The position numbers and the translations under genes were made by a program. The notes below the pieces were generated by a model that saw only the letters and a list, made by a program, of their open reading frames with translations, searched no databases and was not told the DNA's origin. Below, piece after piece: positions 43,645 through 52,569 of a DNA stretch of 64,000 bases. Within the stretch, counting starts at the first letter, position 1; the number at the start of each line of letters is the position of its first letter. This DNA is from Paenibacillus doosanensis. Its GTDB lineage: Bacteria; Bacillota; Bacilli; Paenibacillales; NBRC-103111. The stretch lies in assembly GCF_025060755.1 (NCBI RefSeq), contig NZ_JANYUY010000004.1, positions 62,001-126,000 of the forward strand, written 5' to 3'.

Positions 43645-43675
43645 TAACCTGCATTATACCCTGACTCCGACAGGA

Positions 43676-44812
43676 TTATTTATGCGCGCCGACCGTCCGG
43701 TTCACGGTGCGAAGCACATCCTCCGCAATAAACTCCGCGGCGCATTTCGGCTGCAGCTTGGTCATCCGCGCTTTAATGTCGGCCGCCAGCTTCTCGTCGG
43801 AGAAGAACGAACGGATTTGGCTCACAAGCTCCTCGGTATGGTTAGAAATCGCAGCCACTCCTTTGTTGGCAAGAAACAGCGCGTTTTCTTTCTCTTGTCC
43901 GGCGAACGGCTTGTAAATAAACAGCGGTATTCTCAGCGCCAGCGACTCGGATAAAGTCAGCCCGCCCGCCTTTGATACGATGCAGGAGGAGATCGACATC
44001 AATTGATGAATGTTTTCCAAAAAACCGAAAATATGCACGTCCGGCTGATCCGCGTATTGCGCCAGCAGCTTCTGCTCCAGCTTCCGGTTGCGGCCGCAGA
44101 CGACGGCCACCTGGCAGTCATCGATCGCCAGCAGCTCGCGAATCATCTCGTCGACATTGCCGAGAACGCCGTAAGATCCGGCCAGAATCAGCACGCTTTT
44201 GCGCCAAGGGTCCACTTGCATGGCAAACTCGTTAGGCTGGCTGTAATCGTAATGGATAAAATCGCTGCGAATCGGAATGCCGCTTACTTCAACCTGCCGC
44301 GGGGCACAGCCTATGGAGACGAGCTGCTCCTTCAGCTCTTCCGCCGCTACGTAATACTTGTCGATATCCGGGTGAATCCAGCGCGAATGCAGAGCGAAGT
44401 CCGTCAATACCGTAAAGCATGGGATGCCAAGGCCGCGGCACAGCTCCGGCGTCGCTCCGAATGGAAACGTATTGATGATGGCGTCCGGCCGCTCCTCGGC
44501 GATAATTTCCTTCAGCTTCTTCTTGCCGATAATTTTAAAATAACGGTTCCAGGCGAGATCCGGCTTCGTCTCCCGCGTCATATAATAGCTCCAGCCGTAA
44601 TAATCCAGTCCGAATTTGGATGTCTGGGTGCTGGTCAAGTATAAAGTCGTTGTAATTGTATTTAAAAAAGGATGCGCTTCTCTCATGAGATCGACGACCC
44701 GAACACATTCCACTCCCTGGTTCAGAAAGGATTGTTTCAGCGCCCGCGCAGCCTGTAAATGTCCGTCTCCATAACTCGCCGTCAGGATCAAGATCTTAGG
44801 TTTATGGTTCAT
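43676..44812 (-). CDS. MGDG synthase-like glycosyltransferase (UgtP/YkoN type)
   Basis: A 378-residue GT28-type enzyme. The N-terminal domain starts ILILTASYGDGHLQAARAL, the diacylglycerol-binding motif of MGDG synthases. INTFPFG, VLTDFALHSRWIHPDIDKY and VSGIPIRSDF follow. The nucleotide-sugar domain has LILAGSYGVLGNVDE and SKAGGLTLSESLAL. It should transfer glucose or galactose to diacylglycerol or a similar lipid on the inner membrane face. First gene of the four-gene unit that ends with pdaA. A run of G before the ATG includes AAAGGGGG. Confidence 0.9.
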   Translation of the reverse strand: MNHKPKILILTASYGDGHLQAARALKQSFLNQGVECVRVVDLMREAHPFLNTITTTLYLTSTQTSKFGLDYYGWSYYMTRETKPDLAWNRYFKIIGKKKLKEIIAEERPDAIINTFPFGATPELCRGLGIPCFTVLTDFALHSRWIHPDIDKYYVAAEELKEQLVSIGCAPRQVEVSGIPIRSDFIHYDYSQPNEFAMQVDPWRKSVLILAGSYGVLGNVDEMIRELLAIDDCQVAVVCGRNRKLEQKLLAQYADQPDVHIFGFLENIHQLMSISSCIVSKAGGLTLSESLALRIPLFIYKPFAGQEKENALFLANKGVAAISNHTEELVSQIRSFFSDEKLAADIKARMTKLQPKCAAEFIAEDVLRTVNRTVGAHK

Positions 44813-44994
44813 GGCAGCCCCCCCTTTCTACAAAACCAAACATACTGATTATGATAGTTATTTCCCTGTTGAAAATAAACCACTCCGTCATCGATTCATC
44901 AATAATTCACTCCACATACATATCTACGTAACTCCGCATGAAAGCATGCCCCATTCCGGCATCCCGGCATAAAGAAGTTTGTTTTTACTTTGCC

Positions 44995-45058
44995 AAATAA
45001 AAAAAGTTTGCCGCACAAAACGTCCCGGCCGAGCCGACTGCGTTTTGCAGCAAACTTA
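44995..45058 (-). terminator. Long-stem terminator after the AraC-Btr gene
   Basis: AAGTTTGC and CAAAACG on one arm pair with CGTTTTG and GCAAACTT on the other (a 15-17-bp stem with a small bulge). On the minus strand it is followed by T7ATTT. About 95 bases after the stop codon. Confidence 0.85.
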
Positions 45059-45150
45059 TTGTATCACGCTTTGGTCAGCCATTCACGCGAATCGCTGATT
45101 AGACGAACAGAATGAAGCCCATCCCTTCAATTTGCGGTAAACGGCAGCCG

Positions 45151-46740
45151 CTAACTTCCCGACTGCATCAGCAGACGGACCGTCTGGTCGACCAAGCCTT
45201 CGTGAGCCGCGGCATTATACAGCAGCGGGTCGTCATGGCGCACGAACAGACAGCGCTTCTTGCCGCGGCTCTGCTTCAAGCCCTTCCAACGGTCGGCGAG
45301 CTGCTCGCAGAACGATTGCGGCTTGGCCGCACCGACCAGAAACAGCACGTTATCGCAATCGAGCTTCGCAACATCGCTTAGCGAAGTGACGTCCAGCGCT
45401 CCGATATGCTGCGCCGGCCCCGAGGGAGGCATGACTTGCAGATCGTCGTAGAACAGATCCTTCATCTTCTTCATCTTCATGCCGAAGACGCGGAACCGCT
45501 CCTCTCCGGAGGCATGCACGAGCAGCATCGGCTCGTCGCCCAAATGCTGGCGAATATGAATCCGCGCATTCTCCACCTTCATATCGAAATACGAGAGCCA
45601 TCTCTCGGCTACGCTGGACAAGCCGAACAGCTTGCCGATGTCGAGCAGCCGCTCTTTCCAGGGATACTGCTTCCAGGCGATCACGACGACGGGAGCGATG
45701 GCCGACAACGTTTCGTGCACATCGTCGGGCAGAGGCGGCGCAATGATGAGCTCGGGCTCGAATCGTTCGATCCGCCGGAGCGCCTTCTCCTTGACCGGCT
45801 CGTCGTCCATCCAGCCTCTGTCCAGAGACAGCTGGGGCGTAATGCCGAGCACGCTCAGATCGCCGCACAATACGGGGGACAGACAGGCAATCTTTTTCTT
45901 CGTCCGGGCGGCGTATTCCGTAGGGGTGATCCCCATATGCTTCTTGAAAAGCCGGCTGAAATAATATTCGTCCGGATACCCGACGGAATGCGCCACATCA
46001 ATGACCGGGGAGAGCGTATTGGCGAGCATGGAAAGCGAAGCGTCGAGCCGGATCTTCGTAATGAATTTATTCGGGCTCAGCCCGGTCTGCCTGCGGAAAG
46101 CTTGGTAAAACCGGCTCGGGCTCGCTCCCGACAGCCGGGCGATGTCCTCCATGTCCATCGCTTCATGATAGCGCTGCTCCATGTACTGCCGGGTCCGTTC
46201 CACGTAGGCGACCAGGTCCTGTTCCATTTCGCGCGGATTTTGCACGACCATCATCAACGCGGCCACCATGGCGTACAAATGCGATTGCAGCTGATAGTAC
46301 AGCGCGGGCTCCGGACTGCCGCAATCGCTTAAGAAATCTTGAATCCAGCTGCGAATTTGCGGCGTACGGAAGCAATACAGCTGGTAATCGTCGATCAGCT
46401 CGGCCTTCGCCGCGCACAGCGGTCCCGGCGTCTTATCCGCCCATTGGATCTGAGCGCAATGGAAGCGAATGAAAAGTAGCTGAACGGGCGCTTCCGATAT
46501 ATTTTCAAGCGCGCACCGGCTGTCCGGCGGGACGAGAAATAGCTCCCCGCACAGCGCTTTACCGGAGCGTCTGCGGTCTTGACCGGTCAAGGTTACTTTT
46601 AATTTTTCCTGCAATACGAAGCCGAAGGCATGCTCATCCCGAGTAGACAGCTCTTGGCTCAGCCCGGGCTGAAGCTTGAATTCCTCGGTTTGAGCATATT
46701 CCAGCTGCAGATGACGTATGGAATCGGACCTGTATAGCAT
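45151..46740 (-). CDS. AraC family regulator with siderophore-binding domain (Btr-like)
   Basis: A 529-residue regulator in three parts: an N-terminal cupin-like sensor (about 1-150); an AraC helix-turn-helix pair (about 185-280; MDMEDIARLSGASPSRFYQA and YPDEYYFSRLFKKHMG); and a C-terminal periplasmic-binding-protein-like domain (about 290-529; ELIIAPPLPDDVHETLSAIA, KQYPWKERLLDIGKLFGL). This is the layout of B. subtilis Btr/YbbB, which binds ferric bacillibactin and activates its uptake genes. A divergent ABC ATPase gene and two Fur boxes in between fit iron control. Confidence 0.9.
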   Translation of the reverse strand: MLYRSDSIRHLQLEYAQTEEFKLQPGLSQELSTRDEHAFGFVLQEKLKVTLTGQDRRRSGKALCGELFLVPPDSRCALENISEAPVQLLFIRFHCAQIQWADKTPGPLCAAKAELIDDYQLYCFRTPQIRSWIQDFLSDCGSPEPALYYQLQSHLYAMVAALMMVVQNPREMEQDLVAYVERTRQYMEQRYHEAMDMEDIARLSGASPSRFYQAFRRQTGLSPNKFITKIRLDASLSMLANTLSPVIDVAHSVGYPDEYYFSRLFKKHMGITPTEYAARTKKKIACLSPVLCGDLSVLGITPQLSLDRGWMDDEPVKEKALRRIERFEPELIIAPPLPDDVHETLSAIAPVVVIAWKQYPWKERLLDIGKLFGLSSVAERWLSYFDMKVENARIHIRQHLGDEPMLLVHASGEERFRVFGMKMKKMKDLFYDDLQVMPPSGPAQHIGALDVTSLSDVAKLDCDNVLFLVGAAKPQSFCEQLADRWKGLKQSRGKKRCLFVRHDDPLLYNAAAHEGLVDQTVRLLMQSGS

Positions 46741-46787
46741 CGGTTTTCACATCCTCCCATAAAAATGGCATTCATTTCAATATTAAA

Positions 46788-46808
46788 TGAAAATGATTCT
46801 CAATGTCA
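46788..46808. promoter_or_regulatory. Fur box 1
   Basis: TGAAAATGATTCTCAATGTCA matches the Fur consensus (TGAtAATnATTnTCA) with a good left half and a weaker right half. It is 48 bases before the regulator start. Read on the minus strand it should repress the btr-like gene. Confidence 0.7.
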
Positions 46809-46820
46809 AATAAATTTATA

Positions 46821-46875
46821 TTGAAATCGGGGGTCGATTTGCTTTATAATCTTGATAATGATTCTCATTATTATC
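46821..46875 (+). promoter_or_regulatory. Promoter and Fur box 2 of the siderophore ATPase gene
   Basis: TTGAAA (46821-46826) and TATAAT (46845-46850) are 18 bases apart. The near-perfect Fur box GATAATGATTCTCATTATTA (from 46854) starts 3 bases after the -10 box. Iron-loaded Fur bound here would block initiation. Confidence 0.85.
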
Positions 46876-46933
46876 GGATGACGGCACAGTGTTCAACACA
46901 TGATCAATCAGGCTTGCCAAAAGGAGTGGACTC

Positions 46934-47782
46934 ATGGTGCAGGAGCGCTTATACACGAATCAATTGGATATTTCTTACGGGGAACGTTCCATTGTCAACA
47001 ACTTAAATATCAGCATCCCTTCGGGAAAAATTACCGCCTTGGTCGGCTCTAACGGGTCCGGCAAATCGACGATTCTCAAGACGATGGCCAGAATTATGAA
47101 GCCTTCCAGCGGCGGCGTATTCCTGGACGGGAAGTCGATTCATCAGCAATCGACCAAAGAAGTGGCGAAGCAGCTCGCCATCCTGCCGCAAAATCCGGTC
47201 GCCCCGGAAGGGCTGACCGTGTCGGAGCTTGTCACCTACGGACGTTTCCCGCATCAGAAGGGCTTCGGATCGCTGTCCAAGGAAGATAAGGACATCGTCC
47301 GCTGGGCTATCGAAATGACCGGCATGAACGAATTTTACGACCGCCCCGTCGATCAGCTGTCGGGCGGCCAGCGCCAGCGCGCCTGGATCGCCATGGCCTT
47401 GGCGCAGGGAACGGACATCTTGTTCCTCGACGAGCCGACCACGTTCCTCGATATGGCGCATCAGCTGGAGGTGCTGAAGCTGCTGCAGAAGCTGAACGGC
47501 GAGCAGCGGCGCACCGTCGTTATGGTCGTTCACGACCTGAACCATGCCACGCGCTATGCGCATCATATGGTCGCCATCAAGAGCGGTCAAGTGATCAGCA
47601 GCGGTACCCCGGAAGAGGTCATGACGCTGGATGTGCTGCGCGAAGTATTCGGCATCGAAGCCGACATTATCCGCGACCCGCGCACCGGCGTTCCGCTCTG
47701 CCTGCCGTATGAGCTGGCTCACGATCGCTTGGGATCGGCTTCCGCTCCGGCGCAGAAGGAGCTTGTCGCCGCCGCCCGCTAA
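46934..47782 (+). CDS. Iron-siderophore ABC transporter ATPase (FecE/YusV-like)
   Basis: A 282-residue ATP-binding subunit. Walker [10 protein letters not shown] at residues 38-46, Q-loop [14 protein letters not shown], signature [17 protein letters not shown] near residue 142, Walker [14 protein letters not shown]-loop VVHDLNHA. The Q-loop text and the LDMAHQLE motif after Walker B are typical of FepC/FhuC-type siderophore ATPases. No permease or binding protein is adjacent, so it is a shared ATPase such as B. subtilis YusV, which serves several uptake systems. Fur box and promoter upstream; AAAAGGAG before the ATG. Confidence 0.92.
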   Translation: MVQERLYTNQLDISYGERSIVNNLNISIPSGKITALVGSNGSGKSTILKTMARIMKPSSGGVFLDGKSIHQQSTKEVAKQLAILPQNPVAPEGLTVSELVTYGRFPHQKGFGSLSKEDKDIVRWAIEMTGMNEFYDRPVDQLSGGQRQRAWIAMALAQGTDILFLDEPTTFLDMAHQLEVLKLLQKLNGEQRRTVVMVVHDLNHATRYAHHMVAIKSGQVISSGTPEEVMTLDVLREVFGIEADIIRDPRTGVPLCLPYELAHDRLGSASAPAQKELVAAAR

Positions 47783-47831
47783 GCAGCCGGCGCCGCGCTG
47801 TGCCGCGTCCGCCGAACGGCCGGAATCGAAC

Positions 47832-47878
47832 GGCCCCGAATCGTCCTCTCCGGCAGGAGCGGCGTTCGGGGCCTTTTT
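47832..47878 (+). terminator. Intrinsic terminator of the ATPase gene
   Basis: GGCCCCGAA (47832-47840) pairs perfectly with TTCGGGGCC (47865-47873), followed by T5. Confidence 0.9.
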
Positions 47879-47884
47879 GCGCTA

Positions 47885-48279
47885 GCGCCCCCTTTCCACT
47901 TATTCCCTCGCAACATAATGAAACGCCGCTCCGTCTATACTCATGTCGGCATGTTGTTGCAGAAAGAGCATCTTTCCCCTAATAGATACAGACATTTAGA
48001 GAGATTATCCAAGAGATATGAAACAAGGTTTAGAATTTACGCCGACCCGGCGGGCGCACAGGAACCGCCGGCCGCGCCTCCAAGGCAGAGAGAGAGAAAG
48101 TGCAGCAAGACCCTTTAGAGATTGCGATGCGGAGGAACAGTCCGCCGCCATCTCTTTTTTGTTATCGTAAGAAATTTGTAAGACTTTTTACCGGGCTTTT
48201 GTTAAAATTACCCTTTACTATAGAGATACAGCCGCGGATGCCAGCCCGGCAACTTATACATAGCAAGGTGGAGAAGCTG
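47885..48279. other. Intergenic stretch with one unexplained hairpin
   Basis: A 66-residue open frame (47918-48118) is not recognised and has no ribosome site. At 48117-48160 AGAGAT/ATCTCT plus GCGGA/TCCGC make a hairpin followed by T6, a terminator-like element. The last 90 bases lead into the broken two-component gene. The patch TTGTTAAAATTACCCTTTACTATAG near 48200-48225 may be its old promoter. Confidence 0.4.
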
Positions 48280-49082
48280 ATGATAACGATGCAAGCCTAT
48301 AATGTGTGCTGGTAGTGGACGACGAAGCGGAGATTCAGGATGCCATTGAAATCTATTTGCGGCATGAACATATGAACGTATACAAGGCGGGGAGCGGCCT
48401 GGAAGCGCTGGAGCTGATCGGCCGGGAGGACATTCACCTGATTATTCTGGACAACATGATGCCCGAGCTGGACGGCATTCTCGACCGTAAGTCGCAGCGG
48501 TTGAAAGTACTGATCGACGACTTGTTCGAGGCCTCCAAGATGGCCAGCGGCGCGGTCGAGCTGACGCTGGAGGACGTCAATGTGTCCGCTCTGCTCGGTC
48601 AAGCATTAGCCGAGTATAGCGATAAAATCGAAGCTGCTCCCCTGACCTTTCGGGTACACATTGCGCATCCGCATATCCGTACTCGGCTGGACGGCAAAAA
48701 AACGTGGCGCGTGCTCGAAAATTTGCTCAGCAACGCTTTAAAATATTCCTTGCCCGGCTCACGTGTCTATGTTGCTCTGACCGAAGACGATGCCCATGTC
48801 GTTTTGACGATCAACAATATCTCTGCTTACGAGATCGATTTTGAGGTCGAGGAGCTGTTTGAACGATTTAAGCGAGGCGACGCATCGCGGCATACGGAAG
48901 GCTCGGGACTCGGCCTGGCGATCGCCAGAAGCATCGTCGAGCTGCAAGAAGGGCGGCTGCAGATCGAAATCGACGGCGATTGCTTCAAGGCAACCGTCAC
49001 ATGGCCTAAAAACGCGAGCACCGCGGGGGCCGCCTCTGGTTCCGATCATTGCGCAGGTACGACCGCCGCCGCGCTTCTTTGA
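48280..49082 (+). pseudogene. Collapsed two-component system: response-regulator receiver joined to histidine-kinase ATPase
   Basis: The original start is ATG 48280 or 48289 with AAGGTGGAG upstream. After about eight codons a GTG-to-GTGTG expansion (near 48304-48308) shifts the frame. In the second frame the receiver domain continues (LVVDDEAEIQDAIEIYLR, with the phospho-acceptor Asp in LIILDNMMPELDGI). It then jumps at about 48478 into the middle of a VanS-type kinase (LDRKSQRLKVLIDDLFEASK), followed by intact N (ENLLSNALKYS) and G (GSGLGLAIA) boxes. Missing are the rest of the receiver, the DNA-binding domain, the kinase sensor and transmembrane parts and the H-box histidine. A GTG at 48306 could start a chimeric protein without a ribosome site. 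Confidence 0.85.
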
Positions 49083-49087
49083 ACACC

Positions 49088-49124
49088 AGCCCTTTTCCTC
49101 GCCAACGGAGGAAGGGGCTTTTTC
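49088..49124 (+). terminator. Intrinsic terminator
   Basis: AGCCCTTTTCCTC pairs with GAGGAAGGGGCT (G-T pair tolerated), then TTTTC. It was presumably the end of the former two-component operon. Confidence 0.8.
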
Positions 49125-49215
49125 GCACAGCATCGCTCCACCATTCCAATATTTGGGTGGTTACGCTATAATAAAGGGAATGACACCATCTTTTCCGAAA
49201 GGCGGTTATTTCCCG

Positions 49216-49491
49216 ATGGCTATCATTCCTTTGAAGGACAGTCCGCGCAAAGATCAGCTTCAGGCTCTGCACGCCGAGCTGTGGGACAAGCTGCAAGAGC
49301 AGGACGAAGAGCTGGCCGTCCGTATGCTGGAGGACGGTCTTAAGTCGCTGGAGCGCGAGCCGGCAGCGAAGCTGGAAGTCGTTAAAAACTTTTTGCGAAC
49401 AAAAGGATTTTGGATTTCCGTGACGTTGGGCGTCCTGACGGTTCCTCTGCTCTTTGTCCTGTTCGTTTGGGCTGCGCTCTGGGTAGAGTAA
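49216..49491 (+). CDS. Small membrane-anchored hypothetical protein
   Basis: A 91-residue protein: an amphipathic charged N-terminal part (about 1-60; LHAELWDKLQEQDEELAVRM) and one C-terminal transmembrane helix (about 66-90). I do not recognise a family. A TATAAT at 49167-49172 places the transcription start about 35 bases before the ATG at 49216. AAAGGCGG lies upstream of it. An ATG at 49180 is possible but its ribosome site is too close. It converges on the LysR gene, 44 bases away. Confidence 0.68.
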   Translation: MAIIPLKDSPRKDQLQALHAELWDKLQEQDEELAVRMLEDGLKSLEREPAAKLEVVKNFLRTKGFWISVTLGVLTVPLLFVLFVWAALWVE

Positions 49492-49534
49492 TAGCGCAAG
49501 CCGGGCGCACGGCCGATTCGGCCTCTCCTGCCGC

Positions 49535-50446
49535 TTAATCGCTGTCCGCATACCAATGCGGAGCTTGCCGCAGCATTCGCTGGGTAAATGCGATCCATTC
49601 TTTGGCGGCGTACGACAAATAGCTGTTCTTGCGCCAAATCATCGCCAAATGCCAAGGAATCGTCGGCTTCGTCAGCGGAATCATCCGCAGCCGCTCCTCG
49701 TCCAGCTCGCGGCAGATCGTCTCCGGCAGCAGGGCGATTCCCAGGTTGGCCGCCGCCATCTCGCTGATGAAATCCCACTGGGAGCTTTTGTAGACGATCA
49801 ACGGCTCGAACCCCAGCCTCCCGCACTCCGCGATAATCCGGTCATGGAGAGCAAAATCCTCATGGAACATCAGGAACGGCTCATCCTTCAGCTCTATAAG
49901 CGCCGCTTCCTTATGGCCGGCCAGCCGGTGGGAAGGATGCACGACAAGCATCAAACGCTGTTTGACGAAGGAAAACGAATCGAACACCTCCTCATCGGTC
50001 GGCAGCAAAATTACCCCGATATCCAGCTCGCCCGCGCCGACTTCCGCCTCTACCTTCTTCGAGCCGTGCTCGTACAGCTGCAATGTTATTTCCGGATACT
50101 GTTCTCTGAACTCCCCGATCACCTTGGGGAAGAAGCTCGCCCCGACCATCGGCGGCAGGCCGATGCGGATGCGTCCCCGCTTTACCTTCATTAATTCGTC
50201 CAAATGGGAGGTCATCTCCTCGAAAGAGGTCACGATATGCTGCGCTTGCGTCAGCAGCACCGTTCCCGCATCCGTCAGCTCGATTCGTTTGCCGATCCGG
50301 TCAAACAGGACGACCCCGAGCTCTTCCTCCAGATTTTTGACCATTTTACTGATCGTAGGCTGAGTAATATACAGCGATTGCGCCGCCTTCGTGAAGCTTT
50401 TCCACCGGGCTACCTCCAAAAAATATTGCAGATGCCGCATATCCAT
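49535..50446 (-). CDS. cidR: LysR family regulator of cidAB (CidR)
   Basis: A 303-residue LysR-type regulator: winged helix at residues 1-60 (MRHLQYFLEVARWKSFTKAA, then YITQPTISKMVKNLEEELG) and a two-lobed effector domain from about 90. It is divergent from a cidA-cidB pair, the standard place for CidR/YwbI, which activates that operon in response to overflow-carbon signals such as acetate. The ATG at 50446 is preferred: GAGGGGG lies 8 bases upstream, while the frame to 50470 runs through that site. Confidence 0.9.
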   Translation of the reverse strand: MDMRHLQYFLEVARWKSFTKAAQSLYITQPTISKMVKNLEEELGVVLFDRIGKRIELTDAGTVLLTQAQHIVTSFEEMTSHLDELMKVKRGRIRIGLPPMVGASFFPKVIGEFREQYPEITLQLYEHGSKKVEAEVGAGELDIGVILLPTDEEVFDSFSFVKQRLMLVVHPSHRLAGHKEAALIELKDEPFLMFHEDFALHDRIIAECGRLGFEPLIVYKSSQWDFISEMAAANLGIALLPETICRELDEERLRMIPLTKPTIPWHLAMIWRKNSYLSYAAKEWIAFTQRMLRQAPHWYADSD

Positions 50447-50482
50447 ACCGCGATCCCCCTCATGCGCCATTCATAGACAAAT

Positions 50483-50499
50483 GGAATGAAAAACATTCT
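50483..50499. promoter_or_regulatory. Dyad between cidR and cidA
   Basis: GAATG-AAAAA-CATTC is a small perfect dyad in the 116-base divergent gap. LysR proteins bind such T-N11-A dyads. It is a candidate CidR site, not proven. Confidence 0.4.
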
Positions 50500-50562
50500 G
50501 TATATGTATTTTACCTATGAAAGAAGCTGCTGTACACTTTCAATTGAAAGGAGCTAGCAGCG

Positions 50563-50934
50563 ATGAAATCCGCATGGAAAATTATGGCCCAGATTATATT
50601 CTTCATTTTCATTTCTTATATCATGAATCAACTCGTCGCATGGCTCCATCTGCCGATTCCTAGCAGCATTCTCGGCATGATCGTCGTGTTCCTGCTGCTT
50701 CAGACAAAGATGTTGCGCCGCGAATGGCTGGAGGCGGGGTCCAGCTGGCTGATTGCCGAGCTGCTGCTGTTTTTCATCTCCCCTGCCGTCGGCATCATAT
50801 CGTATCGCAGCTTGCTTATGAGCGACGGTTTGCAGATCGTGCTCGTCGTCGCACTCGGCACCGTCGTCGTCATGGTCTGCAGCGGCCTAGTCGCCCAACT
50901 GATCGCAAGGAGAAAGGAGCGTGCCCGTCCATGA
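50563..50934 (+). CDS. cidA: CidA/LrgA family holin-like protein
   Basis: A 123-residue protein with four hydrophobic segments and the family motif LPIPSSILGMIVVFLLL near residue 30, FFISPAVGII near 70, and a basic C-terminal tail (IARRKERARP). CidA is the holin-like half of the CidAB system that controls murein hydrolase activity and programmed lysis. In some bacilli the pair exports pyruvate or acetate-linked metabolites. AAAGGAG precedes the ATG. Its stop overlaps the cidB start by ATGA. Confidence 0.93.
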   Translation: MKSAWKIMAQIIFFIFISYIMNQLVAWLHLPIPSSILGMIVVFLLLQTKMLRREWLEAGSSWLIAELLLFFISPAVGIISYRSLLMSDGLQIVLVVALGTVVVMVCSGLVAQLIARRKERARP

Positions 50935-51611
50935 TGATCGCAGCACTGAGTCTCGTCGGGACGATACTCCTATATATGCTGTCCAAACGGCTGTACCGGT
51001 ATAAACCGGTGCTGCTGCTGTCTCCGCTGATCGTTACTCCCGTGGTGCTGGTCGTCGTTCTCGTCTCTACCGGCACGACGTTCGATTCCTATAATTCCGG
51101 AGCCCACTGGTTGTCGGATATGCTCCAGCCCGCGACCATCGCCTTTGCGATCCCGCTGTCGAAGCATTTCGACCTGATCAAGAAACATGCCGCCGAGATT
51201 TTGGTCAGCGTTTTGGCCGGATCAGCCGTGGCGGTCGCCTCCTCCCTATGGATGGCGGAGGCGCTGCATATGAACGATCAGCTCATTTACAGCCTGCTGC
51301 CCCACTCGGTTACGACGCCGATCGCGATGAGCGTCTCGCAGACGATCGGAGGCATACCGACGATCACGGCCGTGGCGGTTATGATGACGGGCATTTTCGG
51401 ATCGATCATCGGGCCGACCGTGATCCGGATGTGCCGTATCCATAACGATATCGCCAGAGGTGTCCTGCTTGGCACGAGCTCTCACGGCGCGGGCACGTCC
51501 AAGGCGTTCGAGTTCAGCAGCGTCTCCGGCACGGTGTCCAGCATCTCGATGATTCTTGCGGCCGTCATTACTCTGCTGGTCGCTCCATGGATGTTGGCCG
51601 CCGTGTTCTAA
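50931..51611 (+). CDS. cidB: CidB/LrgB family protein
   Basis: A 226-residue membrane protein with LrgB motifs: FDSYNSGAHWLSDMLQPATI near residue 52, SLLPHSVTTPIAMSVSQTI near 123, GTSSHGAGTSKAFE near 183. It starts at 50931 as ATGATG overlapping the cidA stop. The open frame extends upstream to 50724 only by chance through cidA. It is the membrane partner of CidA. Confidence 0.93.
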   Translation: MMIAALSLVGTILLYMLSKRLYRYKPVLLLSPLIVTPVVLVVVLVSTGTTFDSYNSGAHWLSDMLQPATIAFAIPLSKHFDLIKKHAAEILVSVLAGSAVAVASSLWMAEALHMNDQLIYSLLPHSVTTPIAMSVSQTIGGIPTITAVAVMMTGIFGSIIGPTVIRMCRIHNDIARGVLLGTSSHGAGTSKAFEFSSVSGTVSSISMILAAVITLLVAPWMLAAVF

Positions 51612-51635
51612 GTCAAATAAGTTCCCTGAGCGATG

Positions 51636-52373
51636 TTAATTAAACCCTCCGTTGACCCGAATCGTCTGCCCCGTTATCCAGCGCGCCTTGCCGCTGACGA
51701 GCAATTCGATCGCATTGGCGATATCCTCCGGTTCGCCGAGCCTTCCGAACGCGTTCATCCGGCGGTAGGAATCGACCAGCTCCGGCGTCTTTCCGTTCAG
51801 AAACAATTCGGTCGCCACTTGGCCGGGGGCGATGCAGTTGATGACGATGTCCTTGGGCCCGAACTCCTTCGCCAGTTGGCGGGTCAGTTGCTCCACCGCT
51901 CCCTTCGTTGCGGCATAGACGCTGTACGCGGGAAGCATCGCGCCGGACACGGACGTCGAGAAGTTGATGATCGTGCCGCCGCGTGCCATATGCTTCATCG
52001 CTTGCTGGCAGGCAAAATAAGTTCCCTTCACATTGATCGCGAAGTGGCGGTCGAATAGGTCCTCCGTCACGTCCTCAATCGCCTTGCACTCCATAATACC
52101 GGCATTATTGACCACAATATCTACGCGTCCGAACCGTTCAAGCGTATCTGCGAACAGCGCTTCGACCTCGCTTACCTTGCTGACGTCGGCGCGGATGGCC
52201 GCGGCTGCGCCGCCCGCTTGCTCAATCGTCTTTACGACTTCCTCGGCTTTCGCCGAATTGGAGGAATAATTGACGACGACCTTCGCTCCGGCTTGCGCCA
52301 ATTGAATGGCCGCTTGCCTTCCGATCCCTCGGGAAGCCCCGGTAATTATGGCAACTTTTCCGCTTAAACTCAT
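51636..52373 (-). CDS. SDR family oxidoreductase (FabG-like)
   Basis: A 245-residue classical SDR: TGASRGIG at residues 10-17, VNYSSNSAKAEE (room for NADPH phosphate), VVNNAGIM near 84, Ser in NFSTSVSGAM and YAATK near 151-155, then CIAPGQVAT. Substrate unknown. The gene is divergent from an AraC-family gene, which is likely its regulator. The ATG at 52373 has AGGGAG 9 bases upstream. The ATG at 52379 is too near that site. Confidence 0.92.
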   Translation of the reverse strand: MSLSGKVAIITGASRGIGRQAAIQLAQAGAKVVVNYSSNSAKAEEVVKTIEQAGGAAAAIRADVSKVSEVEALFADTLERFGRVDIVVNNAGIMECKAIEDVTEDLFDRHFAINVKGTYFACQQAMKHMARGGTIINFSTSVSGAMLPAYSVYAATKGAVEQLTRQLAKEFGPKDIVINCIAPGQVATELFLNGKTPELVDSYRRMNAFGRLGEPEDIANAIELLVSGKARWITGQTIRVNGGFN

Positions 52374-52492
52374 ATTCATGCTCTCCCTCTGCCTTGGATT
52401 TGCGGCCGGCCGTTACAGCCGCCGCGCTTTATCCCGATGATTTCATTATAGTAATGTTTGTACCGGGCCGTTAGACCATACCTGGCTGATTC

Positions 52493-52531
52493 TTGCCTGA
52501 TTCTCTTCGGTCCCGATATAATCGATATAAT
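52493..52531 (+). promoter_or_regulatory. Promoter of the AraC-family gene
   Basis: TTGCCT (52493-52498) and TATAAT (52517-52522) at 18 bases. A second TATAAT follows at 52526-52531. The GATATAATCGATATAATA text is a short direct repeat that could also be a regulator site. Confidence 0.6.
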
Positions 52532-52569
52532 AAAAGGACTGACATCCTCCCGGAAAGGAGCCCGCAGCG

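Noticed and set aside
47918-48118. 66-residue plus-strand open frame
   Set aside because: No ribosome site, no similarity recognised, ends at a terminator-like hairpin; possible relic only.
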